Below are positions 11,550 through 25,064 of a stretch of DNA of 64,000 nucleotides, one piece after another. Under the pieces are notes generated by a model that was not told where the DNA came from, ran no database searches, and worked only from the letters and a program-made list of their open reading frames with translations. The stretch's first letter is position 1. The number at the start of each line of letters is the position of its first letter. The stretch is from positions 62,001 through 126,000 of the forward strand of contig LLCB01000076.1 of assembly GCA_001414345.1 (NCBI GenBank). The letters are read 5' to 3'. Origin of the DNA: Hymenoscyphus infarciens. Its lineage: Eukaryota > Ascomycota > Leotiomycetes > Helotiales > Helotiaceae. The translations under genes and the position numbers were made by a program.

Positions 11550-13895
11550 ATGAACACGATGGCGATCGCGCATCATTTCAACCATATCGTTGATCTCACG
11601 GCAGACGATGATGACTGGTCCCCCGGTGACTACTACTGCACTGGCCGGCCTCAACCATATCCTCTCATCCCCTTGTCATTGGAGCTTGTCATGAATGGCC
11701 AGTCGTTCAGATCAACAGCACCCCTGTTTCAATTCCCACTTGAGGTCTTGACTCTTATCGTTGAGCAAATCCCATCGTCGTGCCTGAAGAATCTCGCGCT
11801 TGTCAACAGCGACGTAAGTAATGGACTCTTCTATCTTATCTTTCCCCCTCGAGTCTTTATGGCCTGTTCTTAAACACTCCCTCATCGTTCTTGAGTTGAG
11901 AGAACATCTCATCCCCTGTACCGAGGCTATAGAAAGGCTAACTCACCCCCTTCTAGTGCCGACAACTTGCACGCTCCCGTCAATTTGCTAGTACCCATTT
12001 CGGTTGTAACAAGAATACTTGGGCCATGCTTAAGTTACTACACCAAGAACACCTCGACCACCTCGACCACCAATCCTCTACGGATATGACTAACAGTCGC
12101 TACACTTTAGGCTCGTGTATCAGAAGAATCACGTTTGTGCTAGATCAGCAATTGGCCCATTCGCGTCAACCTGGTCAAAATGAGGCAATGTCCAATGTTG
12201 AGGCCCGCTTCGATTTATCTGGCTTTGAAAAACGAGTCACGAACAGCTACCGCGATTTGATCAGGACGATTCTAAGTGGCGGCTTAGCACTTCCACATTT
12301 GGAGGTAATTCATGTAAGTACCCCCGAGCTGTACTCTTCCCTCGATCCATTGCCCTAGAAACCCTTGCAAAATTTTATCTACTGTACGAGAGCATTTGGG
12401 AGATCTGAGAAATCCGTTTCCCGATTTTTCTAAAGGTTCTTGAAGAATGGCTAGAATTGTTCTCGACATTTTGAACCTTTCTGTGTAACAAAATACAACC
12501 CTGACTCTCTTATGCAAATGTTCCCTTCCTTCCTCTTTTGAACTCCCATTCTTACTATTCTTAGTGGTCCGCAGTAGGTTCTATCATTACACGCTGCTCT
12601 CGGCACCTACGAGATTGACATATGCTAAATTCTTGTAGTGGGGAGAAGGCAACTCTACTATCGACCAGGCAATGCTCACATCCTTTGCTGCCTCAAATGC
12701 CAAGCACTTCAAGGTCACCGAATTTCCATTCACTGTGTCTGGTAGTCAACAATGGCCCTTACGAACTCTAATTATCTCTCCCAGCCATTGGCCCATCGAC
12801 AATATCCGAACAGTCGCCCCGAATGCAAGCATGCTTTCCTTGTGTGCCTCGACACTTGAAACTCTATTCTGGATGTCTGATTGTCAGGGTGGTTTCGATA
12901 CCAGCGATTTGTCCTTCCCAAAGCTTCGCCACCTGGATCTCGCTACCGCTGGAGGTAATAATTTGCCCTTGAGTGCTTTGTTCGATGCTCCTCTCGCGGC
13001 TCTGGTTATGCGGCCTACTCCCAATGGAACTAATGATGTCGCAATGCGCACTCTGCTGAAACGTGGTTCCATGGATACTTTGAGAGAATTGGTTTGGGCC
13101 AATTATACTCCTACACACAGTCTTCTTGTTCCATTCTTGAAAGAGAATAGTCAAATCACGAAACTTAGCTTCGCAGGAAGTAGCTCAAAGGAGTTTCTCG
13201 GAGCAGTTTTGCCTGTACTGGTAAGCCTGTTTACGAATTTGACCTCTTTGCGACTGGGTTCGATGGGAAGCACGGTGCCAGATTCCGCGCTCGAAGCCAT
13301 TTCCAAAATCGCCAGCCTCGAACAACTATGTCTTTCTGGGAGCTCTGCAGCACCTACACTATCTCCAGATCCTATGTGGCCCAGCTATAGGAAGCGACCC
13401 GAGTGGTATGTTGACCACGCTTCTTTGAGAGCTCATCTTTGCAACCTACACCATCTCCGGATCCTCGCCATTATCAACGATACATATCGACCCACACACA
13501 ACGATTTCGGCTCGGTGGTTGACTCGACTGACTTCAATTACTACGATGCCAAGTGGCCGGGCATGGATTTCCTCAACGCTCTTGATATTGGAGACGTGAA
13601 GCGATACGACCTCTTGTTTGAGAAGCAGCACCGTGAACGAATGATTGACGAAGCAAATATATACGCCAAGGTCATGCCAAAGCTCAATTGGATGTATGTT
13701 GGACAATATCAGATGAGCGTGAAGGGGGTTGGAGACGCGAGAGTTGCCACTACTTTTACAGAGGAAGGTTGGCCACCGAGATATGAGAGACGATCCCTAC
13801 CAGATCGTTTCCTTGAACGCACATTTGGATGGGAAGGTAGCTGGAAGTGCTGGGGTGAGTTGAGAGGGTTCGCTTGGTCGATGCCCCCAATGTAA
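11550..13895 (+). CDS. F-box protein with leucine-rich-type C-terminal part
   Basis: Three exons, 11550-11813, 11957-12313 and 12639-13895, 625 residues. Donors are GTAAGT and acceptors TTCTAG and TTGTAG. Residues ~57-95 read as an F-box: F-P-L-E-V-L-T-L-I-V-E-Q-I-P, then LKNLALVNSD and, across the first splice, CRQLARSRQF, the usual fungal 'L..LaLvs.d.r.lar...F' continuation. The rest is a long, Leu-spaced, repeat-like region (FPKLRHLDLA, LTSLRLGSM, IASLEQLCLSG, LHHLRILAII) typical of degenerate leucine-rich repeats in fungal F-box proteins. F-box proteins recruit targets to SCF (Skp1-Cul1) ubiquitin ligases; the target is unknown. The second intron is unusually long (325 nt) and could hide a small extra exon. 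Confidence 0.75.
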
Positions 13896-14479
13896 GACTG
13901 GCGGCGCTACTGGAGCATCGACTGAACAGTGATTTGGGTGTTCAACATGGCAGAAGGTTGTTGAATATGCGAAAGTGGGCTTTTCCCGAAATGGGTTGAG
14001 GGATGGGGTTTACTGCGAAAATGTCTCCGAAGTCCATGATCTTCGATCTTTGCACTCACGATACATCTTGTCAACCACCAAAACTTTAAAACAATTTATT
14101 AAAAAAATAGAACTATGTGAGCTGGGGTTAGAGAGTACCAGAGAGAAACAAGTCTGGCTCTTCTAAGCTATTTGAGAGAGGAAGTTTACTTCAAAAATGC
14201 CTTTGAGTCGATGATTTGGCAAAAGATCATGGCTTACGATGCGGGCTTGTATGTACGCTTTTACGGAATAAAGAAGTAGAAAAAAAATCTTTGAATTTCT
14301 CCATGTGTGTGTGCTCATTTAAAAGCCGCCAGTTAACTCATGTCCCTTGTAATAATTCATCTGCGATTCTACAAACATTCCTTGCGCCTCTGATACATCT
14401 ACACCAACTCTTCAGGTTATCCTGTCCGCGATGGACATTAAAAGTGGCAGTGGATGATTATTCTATCGGTCTAGGAAAA
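13896..14479. other. Intergenic with dispersed repeat copy B
   Basis: Likely 3' flank of the F-box gene. The repeat core GATGGACATTAAAAGTGGCA lies at about 14428-14447 and extends to about 14475. No gene seen. Confidence 0.4.
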
Positions 14480-15830
14480 TCTCAAGTGTTAACCTAGAGA
14501 GTTTGGAACTGTTAAATTTAGATTGTCTTAAATATCTAAGATAATTTTAAATTTGTTCTAAGTGGTTAGGATAATTTATATGAATTACCCTGAAAAGCTA
14601 GAACAACGAGCTTAACGTAGTTACGAATCTAGAATTTTATGTCGCTTTTGTTATCTATTCTTAGCCTAACTATAGTCTTCTGGTGCGATATTTACGTATC
14701 TGCAAGTTAGTTAGTAATAAGTGTAGAGAAGTAGAAAGAAGGCTAGAAAAGTTAACGAGGTGAATATAGAAGTTAATTCCTTGATAACACTTCGCGCCTT
14801 TTATGATATTTCTTAAAAATTCGGGAAATAGCAGGTATATTACTTCTAGTCGGTTATGAAATTTTATAGGAGAATAAGAAGGAGAAAATAAGAATTGGTA
14901 TACTTTTTTTATTAATTATAGACTTGAGAAGTTATATCTAGGTATAGAAGAATAGTAATTAATACTTCTACTACTTAAATAATCGATGATACCTAGAGTA
15001 CTATCTAATTAATTAAAAATGAACTGTTTTACTATCTAATTAAATACTCTCTAAAGTTAAACTAAAATAAGAGCACTCTAGTCTTAAAAGAGGGATAATT
15101 TCGTTTGAAACTTACTATTATTTTATGTACTTATTAGCTTTCTCACTTCTCTAATACTCTAGAGCTAGTCCTAGTATTCACTATACTTTATTTCATATAG
15201 CACGGTTTTAAGTTTTAATAGTTTCAGATCTATATAGCGATTCTTTTAATAAGATAAATAGTAGTAATTACTATTACTACTACTTATTACGGACCTTATA
15301 ATATATATACTCTAATTCACTTAAATATAAATATAAACTATAAGAGTAGTAAATACTAAATAACTAAAAAGTCTCTCTTTTATAAATAGAATACTCTTAT
15401 TTTTAAAAGATCTTTATTTAAGTAGTAAAATAGTTACTTTTTAAATAATTAGATAGTATTCTAAGTATTTACAATTATATAGATAGTAAAAGTATTAATT
15501 ATCAATAGAATAATTTTATTATAAAATAGTAACTAGGCGTAGTTTCTACTTAGTAAAGTGATTATTTGAAGTTTTCTAGAATAATTATATTAAATAAGAA
15601 TATTATTCAGATATTAAGTCTATTAAGTACTCTCTACTTCTCTAAAACATGGAAACTATATTAATTTTACTTAAGTACTCTTGATTTATTTAGTTAATAT
15701 ATATTAAGAGTTAGTTTCACTAGACTTATTACTAAGTAGTCTAAGTAATAATATAATTAGTTAATTATATAATTAATAAAAAAAGTATACTAGTAAGAAG
15801 AGAATTCGGATTTAGTAACTCCTTTGCTAT
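14480..15830. other. AT-rich RIP-like desert
   Basis: Around 1.35 kb of extreme AT content dominated by TAATTA, TACTA and CTAGT motifs, with CA and TG dinucleotides largely absent. Every frame is closed by TAA/TAG at short spacing. I found no terminal repeats or protein homology. It is presumably a fully RIP-eroded repeat. Confidence 0.6.
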
Positions 15831-16890
15831 TTAAATTTTTTTCAAGCCTTCTGTAAATGAAACCTTTGTTTAAGATTTCAGACTTGCGATTTAAAGAAAG
15901 TGGAATAATTAGAATGGCTAGATTTACAGGCCTTCCAACCTCAAAAATCTCTCGAGGAAGCCATTCATGGATGGTCAAATACGCAATACGCATCGTTGTC
16001 AGCATTCTGAATCCCATGCCATGCTTCCTTCGCACTCTCTCAGCCACAATAATTTTACAAAAAGGAACCAACAAATCATTTTGAAGCTAGGTAAACGATA
16101 ACATGAAGTCAATACGTGACTTGGAATGGGTTATGAGATATTACAGCATTTTCCTTTGTTGGAAAAAGCTGGAAGGGTTTGTGGGCGGGGTATCAATGAT
16201 AGTACGATGAATATGAGAATTCCCCGCTTCAGGAGCTCAATCCCACCCTCTCATGGGTATTGAATTTTAAAGTTTTGGAAGGAATTTCAGTTTTAGAAGC
16301 CTATCCAGGATTGATTTCATTATCCCACTGACTGTCGTTGAAGCTTTATTGAAATGAGAGGATTTATAAGGAAGTTGGAAAGTTGATTATGTCTTGGCGA
16401 ACCTCCTTTGGCATCGTCGTATTGGTGGAAATCCACCGGGTGCGTACTTGGCGGTGAGAATACCACGTAAATTTCGCCATTATCGGTGAGGTAAATCATC
16501 ATTCGGCGCCCCTTCGTTGTTGTCTCCAAGAAAAGGATTTAGCGGCCGCGATGATGGGAAAGAGAGTGCATGTACGGAGACTTGGCTTTGGGGCTCTTTC
16601 GTGAGATGTGGCCGTATTACTGGTATTTTGTAGGCTGGCGCCTCGGAATAGCAACAGTGAGATGTTTGTTTTTGAGTCCTGGGGTGCTTCTTCCTACGGG
16701 TATCTTTTCTGTCTAATCATAATTTCCCCTTCGCGGGGGAGATGGATGGAATTAAGAGGGGGAGGGACCCTGATATTGGAGGGCATCTAGATTTCCTATC
16801 GACATTTTCTTACTTGTTATTCTCATTTCTTCTCCTTTTTCCTATCATTTTATTCCATTTTAACAACTAAACCAACTACATTCATTCATT
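15831..16890. other. Intergenic, no supported gene
   Basis: GC recovers. A minus-strand frame (15790-16074) and a short minus frame (16320-16529) look slightly protein-like but lack an ATG in good context, homology or splice partners, so I do not call them. The last ~100 bases, pyrimidine-rich and ending TTCATTCATTATG, are the leader of the carbonic anhydrase gene. Confidence 0.4.
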
Positions 16891-17832
16891 ATGTTATTCT
16901 CCTTACCAATAATCGCTTCCACTTTGGCATTCACAGCACACGCATGCACCGAGATCTCGGATCTCCAGAAGCGCTCAGGAGTCGGCGCAGAATGGGGATA
17001 CGGCCCTGAAGATGGACCATTGATGTGGTACTCTATGGATCACGTCGCCAACAAAGCCTGTGGAGAAGGCAAACACCAAACTCCCATCGATATCGATTCC
17101 CATTCAACAAGGACCGTTTCTTCTAGCGATTACGTCTTGAAATATACCAAGATGAAGAACGTCCCATTCTTAAATATCCATCATACAGCACAAGTACAGG
17201 TCGATGGTGTAGTGGGGAGTGACAGCGCGACGAACACCCTTACGTTCGCGAATACGACATATAATTTGGCGCAGTTTCATTTCCATGTTCCGTCTGAGCA
17301 TAGGATTGAAGGGGTGTTCTTTCCTATGGAAGTGCATTTTGTGAATAAATCTGCGGGTATGTTCTATCCTCGATCGTGGGAGGGAGATATGAAACTGATA
17401 CCTGGGAATAGATGGTAAGCTTGCTGTTGTGGGATATGTGATTGAGATTGGTTGCGGTAACCACCCACTTATTGCTGCTGTGTTGGGGAAGATCAAGCAA
17501 GTCGCTGTTACGGATGCCAAGTCTACTCTCCCAAGCCTTGATTTGAGTTCTATTACTAAGGACTTTGCGAAGCATGATATTTTCCGGTATGTAACTCCAA
17601 TAATGAGGTCGCTGACCAGACTGAACTGAATGAAAACTAAAAGTTTGCTAGGTACTCTGGCTCTCTCACTACACCTCCTTGTACTGAGGGTATCGAATGG
17701 ATCGTCAGTACTGAACCAATCACCATTGATGTTCTTACCTTCAACGAAGTGAAGAAGGTACTCAAGTTCAACTCGAGAAACACACTATCTGCCCCTGGGC
17801 ACGATAACTTGAGTGGTGCTGCTGCCCACTAA
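16891..17832 (+). CDS. Secreted alpha-type carbonic anhydrase
   Basis: Exons 16891-17356, 17412-17586 and 17652-17832, 273 residues; donors GTATGT and GTATGT, acceptors AATAG and GCTAG. A hydrophobic signal peptide spans residues 1-18 (ends AHA). The family order is intact: W-G-Y near 35, Q-T-P-I-D at 63-67, zinc histidines in QFHFHVPSEH (H130, H132) and EVHFVNKSA (H149), then, after the third exon junction, YSGSLTTPPCTEGIEW, the conserved active-site TTPPC motif. It hydrates CO2 to bicarbonate outside the cell or in the wall. Length and all three zinc ligands are normal, so it is predicted active. No clustered partner; it is followed by a gene-free kilobase. Confidence 0.95.
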
Positions 17833-18959
17833 GACTCCTGAAGGACAAATTTGAAGGTACGAATATAAAGTTGTGCTAAGGGAGGAACAATGAGTTACTT
17901 TGAACGTGCCAGGAGTAATTCGGTGGTGAAAAATTAGCGACCTTTTGGAGTTCTGGTCGATGATGGTGTAATATACAAGATAGACATGAAGATATATACC
18001 CAAATAGAGCTTCGGAACTAACGGGGACTGCAAGATTGAAATGTGATTCAAGTGTGCTTATAATGCGATTGTGTGGATGAGTGATATGGCTCAGAAGTCC
18101 AAGCAGGAACTTTTCGACACCTAGATTCGACGGCGCTTTAATTCTAGTTGTTCCAACCCTACAACAAAAGCCAGAATAGTAACCTAGGCAGCTAGGCAGA
18201 TTGAACTTCATCGTTCTGCGCGAACTAGGTTAAGTACCTCAACTTACCCGAGAGATTTAGAACCACGAGACAGGTAGACAGAGACGAACCTGAAGTATTT
18301 ACTGCCGCTTTTATTGCCCATCGTGATGATCACGGAGTAAAGCTTGCCTAAGAAAGCAATATATCGTAAAAGAGAACGGATGAGAACCACCGCCAATTCC
18401 ACATATCAGAAGAACGATCGATGATGAATTGATGAATTGATGAAAGCATCGCTTGGCTTCCACGCGATGGATTCGACGACAAAAAATCATGCATAAAGAG
18501 AGGGTGGAACGCGGGCGGGGAGGGGAGGTTTTATACTACCTATATGGATGGGTAGAGTTTTTCCTTCCCTTAACCGACTTTGCCCTTGTGTGTTGTCATC
18601 GTCGTTGGGTGGAGGGTGGACCACGAAGTTAGGGAGGAAACGACCTCTCAACATTTCGACCCACCCGCGCCTGCCTAAAGGCTCCCTCCCAATAGCATGC
18701 CGGAAATGCCAGCAGGCGTCTTTCCCGGATTCGATGTTTTAGCACCTTGGGATCTGAAATTGAGCTCAAGATAAGCAAATTTTGAACTCAGATCCTCATA
18801 AGCAAATAACAAAAGATTGTTGGAGACAGTACGCAATTGAGGGTTACAAAAAAAGAGATGGGCGGATAAGAGGGATACGGGAGGAAGAATATTAATCCGT
18901 ATGCGCTTCACTAAACTAGGTTACAGCCTTATTAGAAACTAGTGTTCTTAGCCCACTTT
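17833..18959. other. Intergenic, nothing recognised
   Basis: 3' flank of the carbonic anhydrase gene, then unannotated DNA up to the AT-rich inverted repeat. A short tandem GATGAATT occurs near 18420-18445. Confidence 0.4.
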
Positions 18960-20990
18960 TTGTAGGGAATACTATAGTTTTAACTAAGCCTCAACTCTTT
19001 TAAGAGCTAGTTATAACTAGTATAAGTAGCTCTTCTAAGAGCTAATAGCTATTATAATATAAATATAGAATAGTTATAATAGCTAGCTATCTTAAATTAC
19101 TAAAGTTTACTTATTATATATATTAGGTTTTAGCTTTAAATCTTTTATATTATCTATATTAGAAAGGTTTTAGGCTTTTTGTTTTATTAAACCTTTATAT
19201 TATCTAATCTTCTATATATAATTACTCTAACTCTAGATTATAAAAAGCTAATTTAGTGTTTTCCGTTATATTAGAGCCTAGTATTTATATATATTCTTCT
19301 ATTTCAATATACTCTTATATATCTCTTTTATAATAGTATATATTTCGTAGTATTATATAAAAAGGCTAAATTTATCTTTACTAAGAATAGTCTCTTATAA
19401 TATCTTATTTAAATACGTCGACGTATCTACTTTAAAATTAATTTAGCTTAGATTTAAATAAGTATAATAATAACTTTAAATAGCTACGGTTCTAAAGATC
19501 CTATAAATAACTAGTAATATTAGAGCTTAGCTTTTATTAGTTAGCTAGTATAAACTTATTATATAATATATTAATAGAAGTAGAATATATAAAGTATTCT
19601 TAAAACTTCTAATAACTCTCTTTATATAAGAATTACTATTATAATTTAGAAAGTCGACGATATATAGTTATTTAGAAGTCTTCTAAGTAATTATATCGTA
19701 AGCTCTATATAAAGAGAGTTATTAGAAATCTTAGAAGTACTAAGCGTAGTCTACTTTACTTAATATATTACTAGATACGATTTTACTAGTTAGCTATAAA
19801 GTCTCTAGAATCGTAGCGATTTAAAGTTATTATTATATTAATCTAAATCTAAGCTAAATTAAATTTAGAGTAGATATATTAATATACTCGAGTAAGATAA
19901 TATAAACGACTATTCTTAGTAGAGATAAATTTAGTCTTTTAATATAATAGAACGAATTATATACTACTATTAAAGAGATATATAGAGAAGTATCTCTAGT
20001 AGAATTATATATATAAGTACTAGGCTTAATACTAAAGAAAAGACTAAATTAGCCTTTTCTAAAATAAAAAGAGTTAAGATATCTATATATAGAAGTTTAG
20101 ATAATACTTAAAGTCTAAGACTAAAACCTCTATAATATAAATAATAATAGTATTTAAAGCCTAACTAGTTAGTAATCTCGGTAATTCTAGATAGCTAGCT
20201 ATTATATATATTAGTCTATTAACTACTAAAAAGTATATATAATATATATAATTAATTAAAGATTCTAGACTTATTATTCTACTAAAAAACTATATTCTTT
20301 ATTTTCTTAGTTTATTAGTATAGACTTATTAGTCTATTAAAGTCTAAAAAGTACTAATATTATATAATATCTAGTTTATTTATTTATTTAATTAGTATTA
20401 GACTTAGATAGCGATATTACTAGTAATATATTAAAAGTGTTTATAATAATTATTATATTATATTAAATAATCTAATTAATACTAGATTTCTAAGAATAAC
20501 TAGTAATATATTAATTATTAGTAGAAAAATAGTTAATCTAGAGAATAATAGTTCTTCTAGCTAAAAGCTAATAGAATACTAAGTCTAAAAATAAAGATAA
20601 AGTTAGATAATTTTAATAGTAGCTTCTAATTATTAATAACTCTAAGAGACTATATATTTTATTATAAGTCTTTTATACTAACTTAAGATTTATATAATAA
20701 CTTTTTCATATAATAATATAGATTTTTAAAAAGAAAATATAAGTTATATAATATCTATTTAGTACTATAAAGCACTAGCGCTAAAAATTTAAATTTATTA
20801 ATTATTAGTACTTTTTAATAGTATTTATTATATATTATATATCGTATAAATATTATATCGCTATCTAAGTCTAATTAGTATAAACTTATTAGTCTATTAA
20901 AGTCTAAAAAAGTTTAGACTTCTAAGGTATTTTATATTATATAGCGCTAGCTGCTACGTAGCTACCGCGTTGTAACGCTTTATATACTAG
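18960..20990. repeat. AT-rich RIP block containing a large degenerate inverted repeat
   Basis: The block has nearly no CpA or TpG. Its two halves are reverse-complement copies around a centre near 19650. Examples: AATAACTCTC at 19611-19620 pairs with GAGAGTTATT at 19714-19723, TAATAGCTAGCTATCT near 19077 pairs with AGATAGCTAGCTATTA near 20189, and CTAAATTTATCTTTACTAAG near 19370 pairs with its complement near 19930. Arms are about 0.6 kb each. Further internal direct copies (GACTTATTAGTCTATTAAAG near 20330 and, diverged, 20888) lie to the right. No coding remnant was recognised. It is either two head-to-head copies of a repeat or a foldback element. Confidence 0.65.
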
Positions 20991-21962
20991 TTATGACTAG
21001 CTCTCGGGGCTCGCTTCTATTTATATGCCCGTGGTGAAGAGGTCTCGAACGTGTCGGCTTAGAATTTGGTCCGACCTGTCCGACCTCCGATCATCAATCC
21101 ACCGAAATCCATACATCAGAGTCTTGATTGGAGTGGATGAATTCGAGCTATGCCAATGCAGATGTATGATGCCACATCACCTGGCCTTTTTTCTACCTTT
21201 CTATTAAGTAAGCTATGCTACAAATTTCCGTCAAGTGGACCTGCTACGTCTAGTCGCACTTCCCCGCCATTTACAAAACGTCGATACATGCGAGCAAGTT
21301 ATCATGATATCTTGATTTTACGGGTCGTACCGAGCCGCAGTGTAAGCCAATTGCCATTGAGTTTCGAGATGGTGTGGCATCTAGTTTAGTCACTTCGCAT
21401 GTTTGTTCCGTACACTGACAGATTTATCCGCATTTACCTATGTGCTTCCATGATCCGAGAAAGCGAATTTTAGCTGAGGATAGAACTCATGCTTCTAACC
21501 CTCTGTTTTAGCATTTGTTCTCAGTTACTGCATTGATCAAGGAAAAAAACACCCTGGCTTCTTTCTGTATCTCTCATATGTCAAGATTTACGTGTATTTG
21601 GTCGCTCTACCTTTTTCTTTTTCCGGATCAGGGATGTCTCGTACAACTCAGAACGATTTACCCATGTCAAATCATGTTACCAGGTAAAGCCTGGGGAATC
21701 AGCACCTCGTTTAATCCCTTGGATGATCAACCATCAACAATCCAGTTAAGGATTTTCAAATTCAAAGCAATGCAGATGACTACCCACCACCACTGTGCTA
21801 GCTTCGGTGTCCGGACTGTTATCCATTCGATTACCACACCGTATGTCAATATTAGGGTTGATAGCAAACTACTTAACTCGGGCACATCTTCTCTCTAACT
21901 GTTCTTGCTGTAATATCGCACTCTGTTACTGCACTTAAATCATAGCATTTCCAATCGTCGAA
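20991..21962. other. Intergenic, P450 gene upstream region at its end
   Basis: GC returns abruptly (CTCTCGGGGCTCGC at about 21000). No gene recognised; the open frames here have no domain character. The last few hundred bases should contain the P450 promoter. Confidence 0.4.
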
Positions 21963-23695
21963 ATGCCCTCAGTGCCATTCAACGTTCCTTCTATCCCGTC
22001 GGCAGTCGTCACGGGATTTTTTGCAATAGCCTTTTATGTACGAAGACTCCTAACCTTAGGTTGAAGCAAGCTAATCTAAGTCTCAGGGCATATCTATCGT
22101 GGTCTATCGATTGACATTTCATCCTCTGGCCAAGTATCCTGGCCCGTTTCTGGCAAAAATTTCAGATATTGATAATATTTGGTGGTCTTGGAAAGGGGAA
22201 CGTCATATGAACTTTTTGAAATGCCATGAGAAGTATGGTTAGTATCATACCCTTCTCTACACGCGAGCTTCAACATCTAACCTCAATCCTAGGACCGGTA
22301 TATCGTTACGGCCCAAACCAACTTTCATTCAATACTGCGGAATCTTTGACTGATATCTATGGCCCGAAAGCCAACGTCCAAAAAGCGAGTTACTACAAAG
22401 CATTTGTGACAAGCATACCAAGTGTGTTCACTACGATTAATAAGAAGTCGCATGCGAAGAAGCGTCGTATGATTGCACCCGGATTTTCCGAACGCGCTAT
22501 CAAGTCAATGGAAGGCCCGATCTTGGATAACATTCGAAAATGGTGTACTATACTGAAAGAAAAGGGGGCAAAGAAAACATTGAACATGGTACGATATATT
22601 ACACATGATTAATGATGCTTTCTTAAAACGTTCATTGACTAAGTCTTATAACAGGCCGACCTGTCTATCTACCTTTCTTTCGATGTGATGGGGGAACTTG
22701 CCTTTGGAAAATCTTTCAACATGCTTGGCGGGGAAAATCGTGGGATTGATGGGTTGATGGAAAGTACGAGTATTGCTTCTCATCTCAGTGGCAGCATGGT
22801 ATCTCTACACAAGACCGGTATTGCCAATCTCTTCCTCAAAGGCAACCACGCACAACGAAAAGATGATTTTTCACAATACGCTTTGGAGCAAGCGAGGGAG
22901 AGAAACAAGTTGGGGGAGACGAGTGACAAGAAGGACTTCTTCCACTATTTGATTCGCGGAAATGGCCCTGAGACGGGTGAGACGGGTGAGAAATTGTCTA
23001 TGCAGGAATTTTGGGGAGAGGCGACAACTTTCATCATCGCAGGTTCTGATACTGCTTCGACAACTTTGGCTGCGAGTTTCTTCTACCTCGCCCGATACCC
23101 GGCAGTCCGCGCTATTGTGCGAGATGAGGTTCGAAAGGAATTTGAGAATGTTGAGCAGATTAAAACCGGGCCAAAGTTGAACAACTGTGTCTATCTCCGA
23201 GCATGCATCGAGGAGACTCTACGTATTGCACCCCCCGTGCCGGGAGCACTGCCAAGAGAAGTCCTGAGTGGAGGGACTACGATTGACGGCCATCATATAC
23301 CTGCTGGTATCGATGTTAGTGTTGGGCACTGGGCAATTATGCACAACGCTGAATACTACCCCGAACCGTTTATTTACAAGCCTGAACGCTGGATCATCAA
23401 AGACGATACGGACGAGAGGAAGAAGAGAGGAGTTAGCAGGGCTGAAGTGGATAGAGCTCAGTCGGCTTTCTGTGCTTTTAGCAGCGGGCCGCGATCGTGT
23501 ATCGGCAAGGGTATGGCATACATAGAACTTACTCTGTCGCTTGCGAGAGTCCTGTTTCTTTTTGATTTCGAATCGGGCGGTGAGGCTGGAGAGGGGATTT
23601 TTGATGGTGATGAGGAGAAGCAGGTTTTTAAGGTTGCGGATCAGTTTATCGCGTTGAAGAAGGGGCCGATGATTAAGTTTACTGAAAGTGTGTAG
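21963..23695 (+). CDS. Cytochrome P450 monooxygenase
   Basis: Four exons, 21963-22037, 22087-22237, 22293-22588 and 22655-23695, 520 residues. The N-terminus is a short hydrophobic anchor spanning the first intron (TGFFAIAFY..GISIVVYRLTF), followed by the proline hinge FHPLAKYPGPFLAK. The I-helix oxygen-binding motif AGSDTAST lies at ~303-310, the K-helix ExxR (EETLR) at 361-364, PERW before the heme loop, and the heme-binding FSSGPRSCIGKGMA with Cys 456. All catalytic elements are present, so a working ER-anchored monooxygenase is expected. The overall pattern resembles the fungal P450 group that includes trichothecene C-15 hydroxylase-like and other secondary-metabolism enzymes; the substrate cannot be read from sequence. 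No synthase gene lies next to it. Confidence 0.94.
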
Positions 23696-25064
23696 TGAGG
23701 TGCGGTTGTTAGAAGTATTTCGGACAATCGATGACATTTCACATCGTCCTTGGGCTTGGAGGCTTAGTAGAGAGGTGAGCCAAGATGTCTTGATATTAGC
23801 AGTGTTCGTGAGACGGAATGTCTTCTTCATCCACATATTCTTCGCTTGAAATACATGCTGTCATCAATGCAGAAATCATGCTCTTGAGTCTTGACAGCCC
23901 AACGGCCCAATGGGGGTTGTGAAGTGTCTACAGAAGCAGATGCCAAGGAATTTCCTTTCGGACCGATCAAAACAAACCTCGGCATAGATGTGGATCTTGA
24001 ATGATCTCCAAGCTCCTGTTTCCATTGAAATTGAAAATAAACTTTTCAGTGCAAGACGAAAGGGTGAATCTGGGTGAATCTCGGGAGTCGGATTTCGGAG
24101 TAGTATGCACGTGCCGGATAGACCTGCACGTGTTCTGTTTTTCTTGAGCCCCTCGTCTCGTTCTACAATCAATTTGACAACACCTTAAGAACATCGAGAT
24201 TCGACATCCAAACGTTCTTCTCCGAATCTCAAGAATCAGAGGATCCAAACTCTTGGCGCCGCTCAGTTTATATGTCATTCTCTCATCCCATCTTTGTTTT
24301 CAGACGTGGGTCCGCGACTTTTGGCCCAGTTTCAGACCTGAGGCTCCTCGCGTTTGAAGCCAGCGATCACAAGTCGTCCGACCTTTCAGTTGACCGACTT
24401 GATGCCCATTTTTTGACGTTTTCTCATTCGTCCCATGTAATCTTCGGACGATCTTTCAGACTTCCCCTCCATTTTCATCATAATCACCACGGGGTAGCCC
24501 CTGATCGCGTTCATGCTTAACCTTCAGAAGATTGAAGGGGTCTAGCACAGCCTCCTTGAATCATGGAAAAGTGACATCCGTGCCGAAGGGAAACGTTGAG
24601 GGGGTCTTTGATTTGATGGGAAACCTGAGATCTGGCTCATCGTTTATTTTTGGTCCCTGGCAGATCACGTTGACGGACTGGATGATCGACACTCCGAGAC
24701 TCTTCACCCCGTTGTTCAATAGTTTTCCTCACGGGAGTCACGATGTTTCGTCTAGGACATGATGGTGTTGTAGGTTGAAGTGAAGTTTCACTCCCCCTCG
24801 TCGACCTTGCGCCGTAAGTGCCGCCGACTCACGGCACCTACGTAGGGAGCCTGAACTACTATGTATTAATGTGTCTGTCCGACCTTCTTTTGCAGATCAC
24901 CTGGTCTTCTTCCACCGCACATTCCTTTAGATTTTAATTGTATACTGGTATTCATTCGTTACTGCAGGCCAGCCTTACATTCTATCTTTCATCTTTTGCT
25001 TCTCAGTCGACTTCTCTTCAACATATACCTCATCACCAACTTCTTCCAATAAACACTATCGAAA
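23696..25064. other. Intergenic, nothing recognised
   Basis: No frame with motif support. Several GTCCGACCTT/CCGACTT-like strings recur (24380-24410 and 24877), also seen near 21070 and 31640, but without clear repeat borders. The last ~130 bases (CTTCTTCCAATAAACACTATC) are the leader of the Kre9-like gene. Confidence 0.4.

Noticed and set aside
15790..16529. Two minus-strand frames as a small gene
   Set aside because: Starts are not good ATGs, splice joining is not supported, and no motif recognised.
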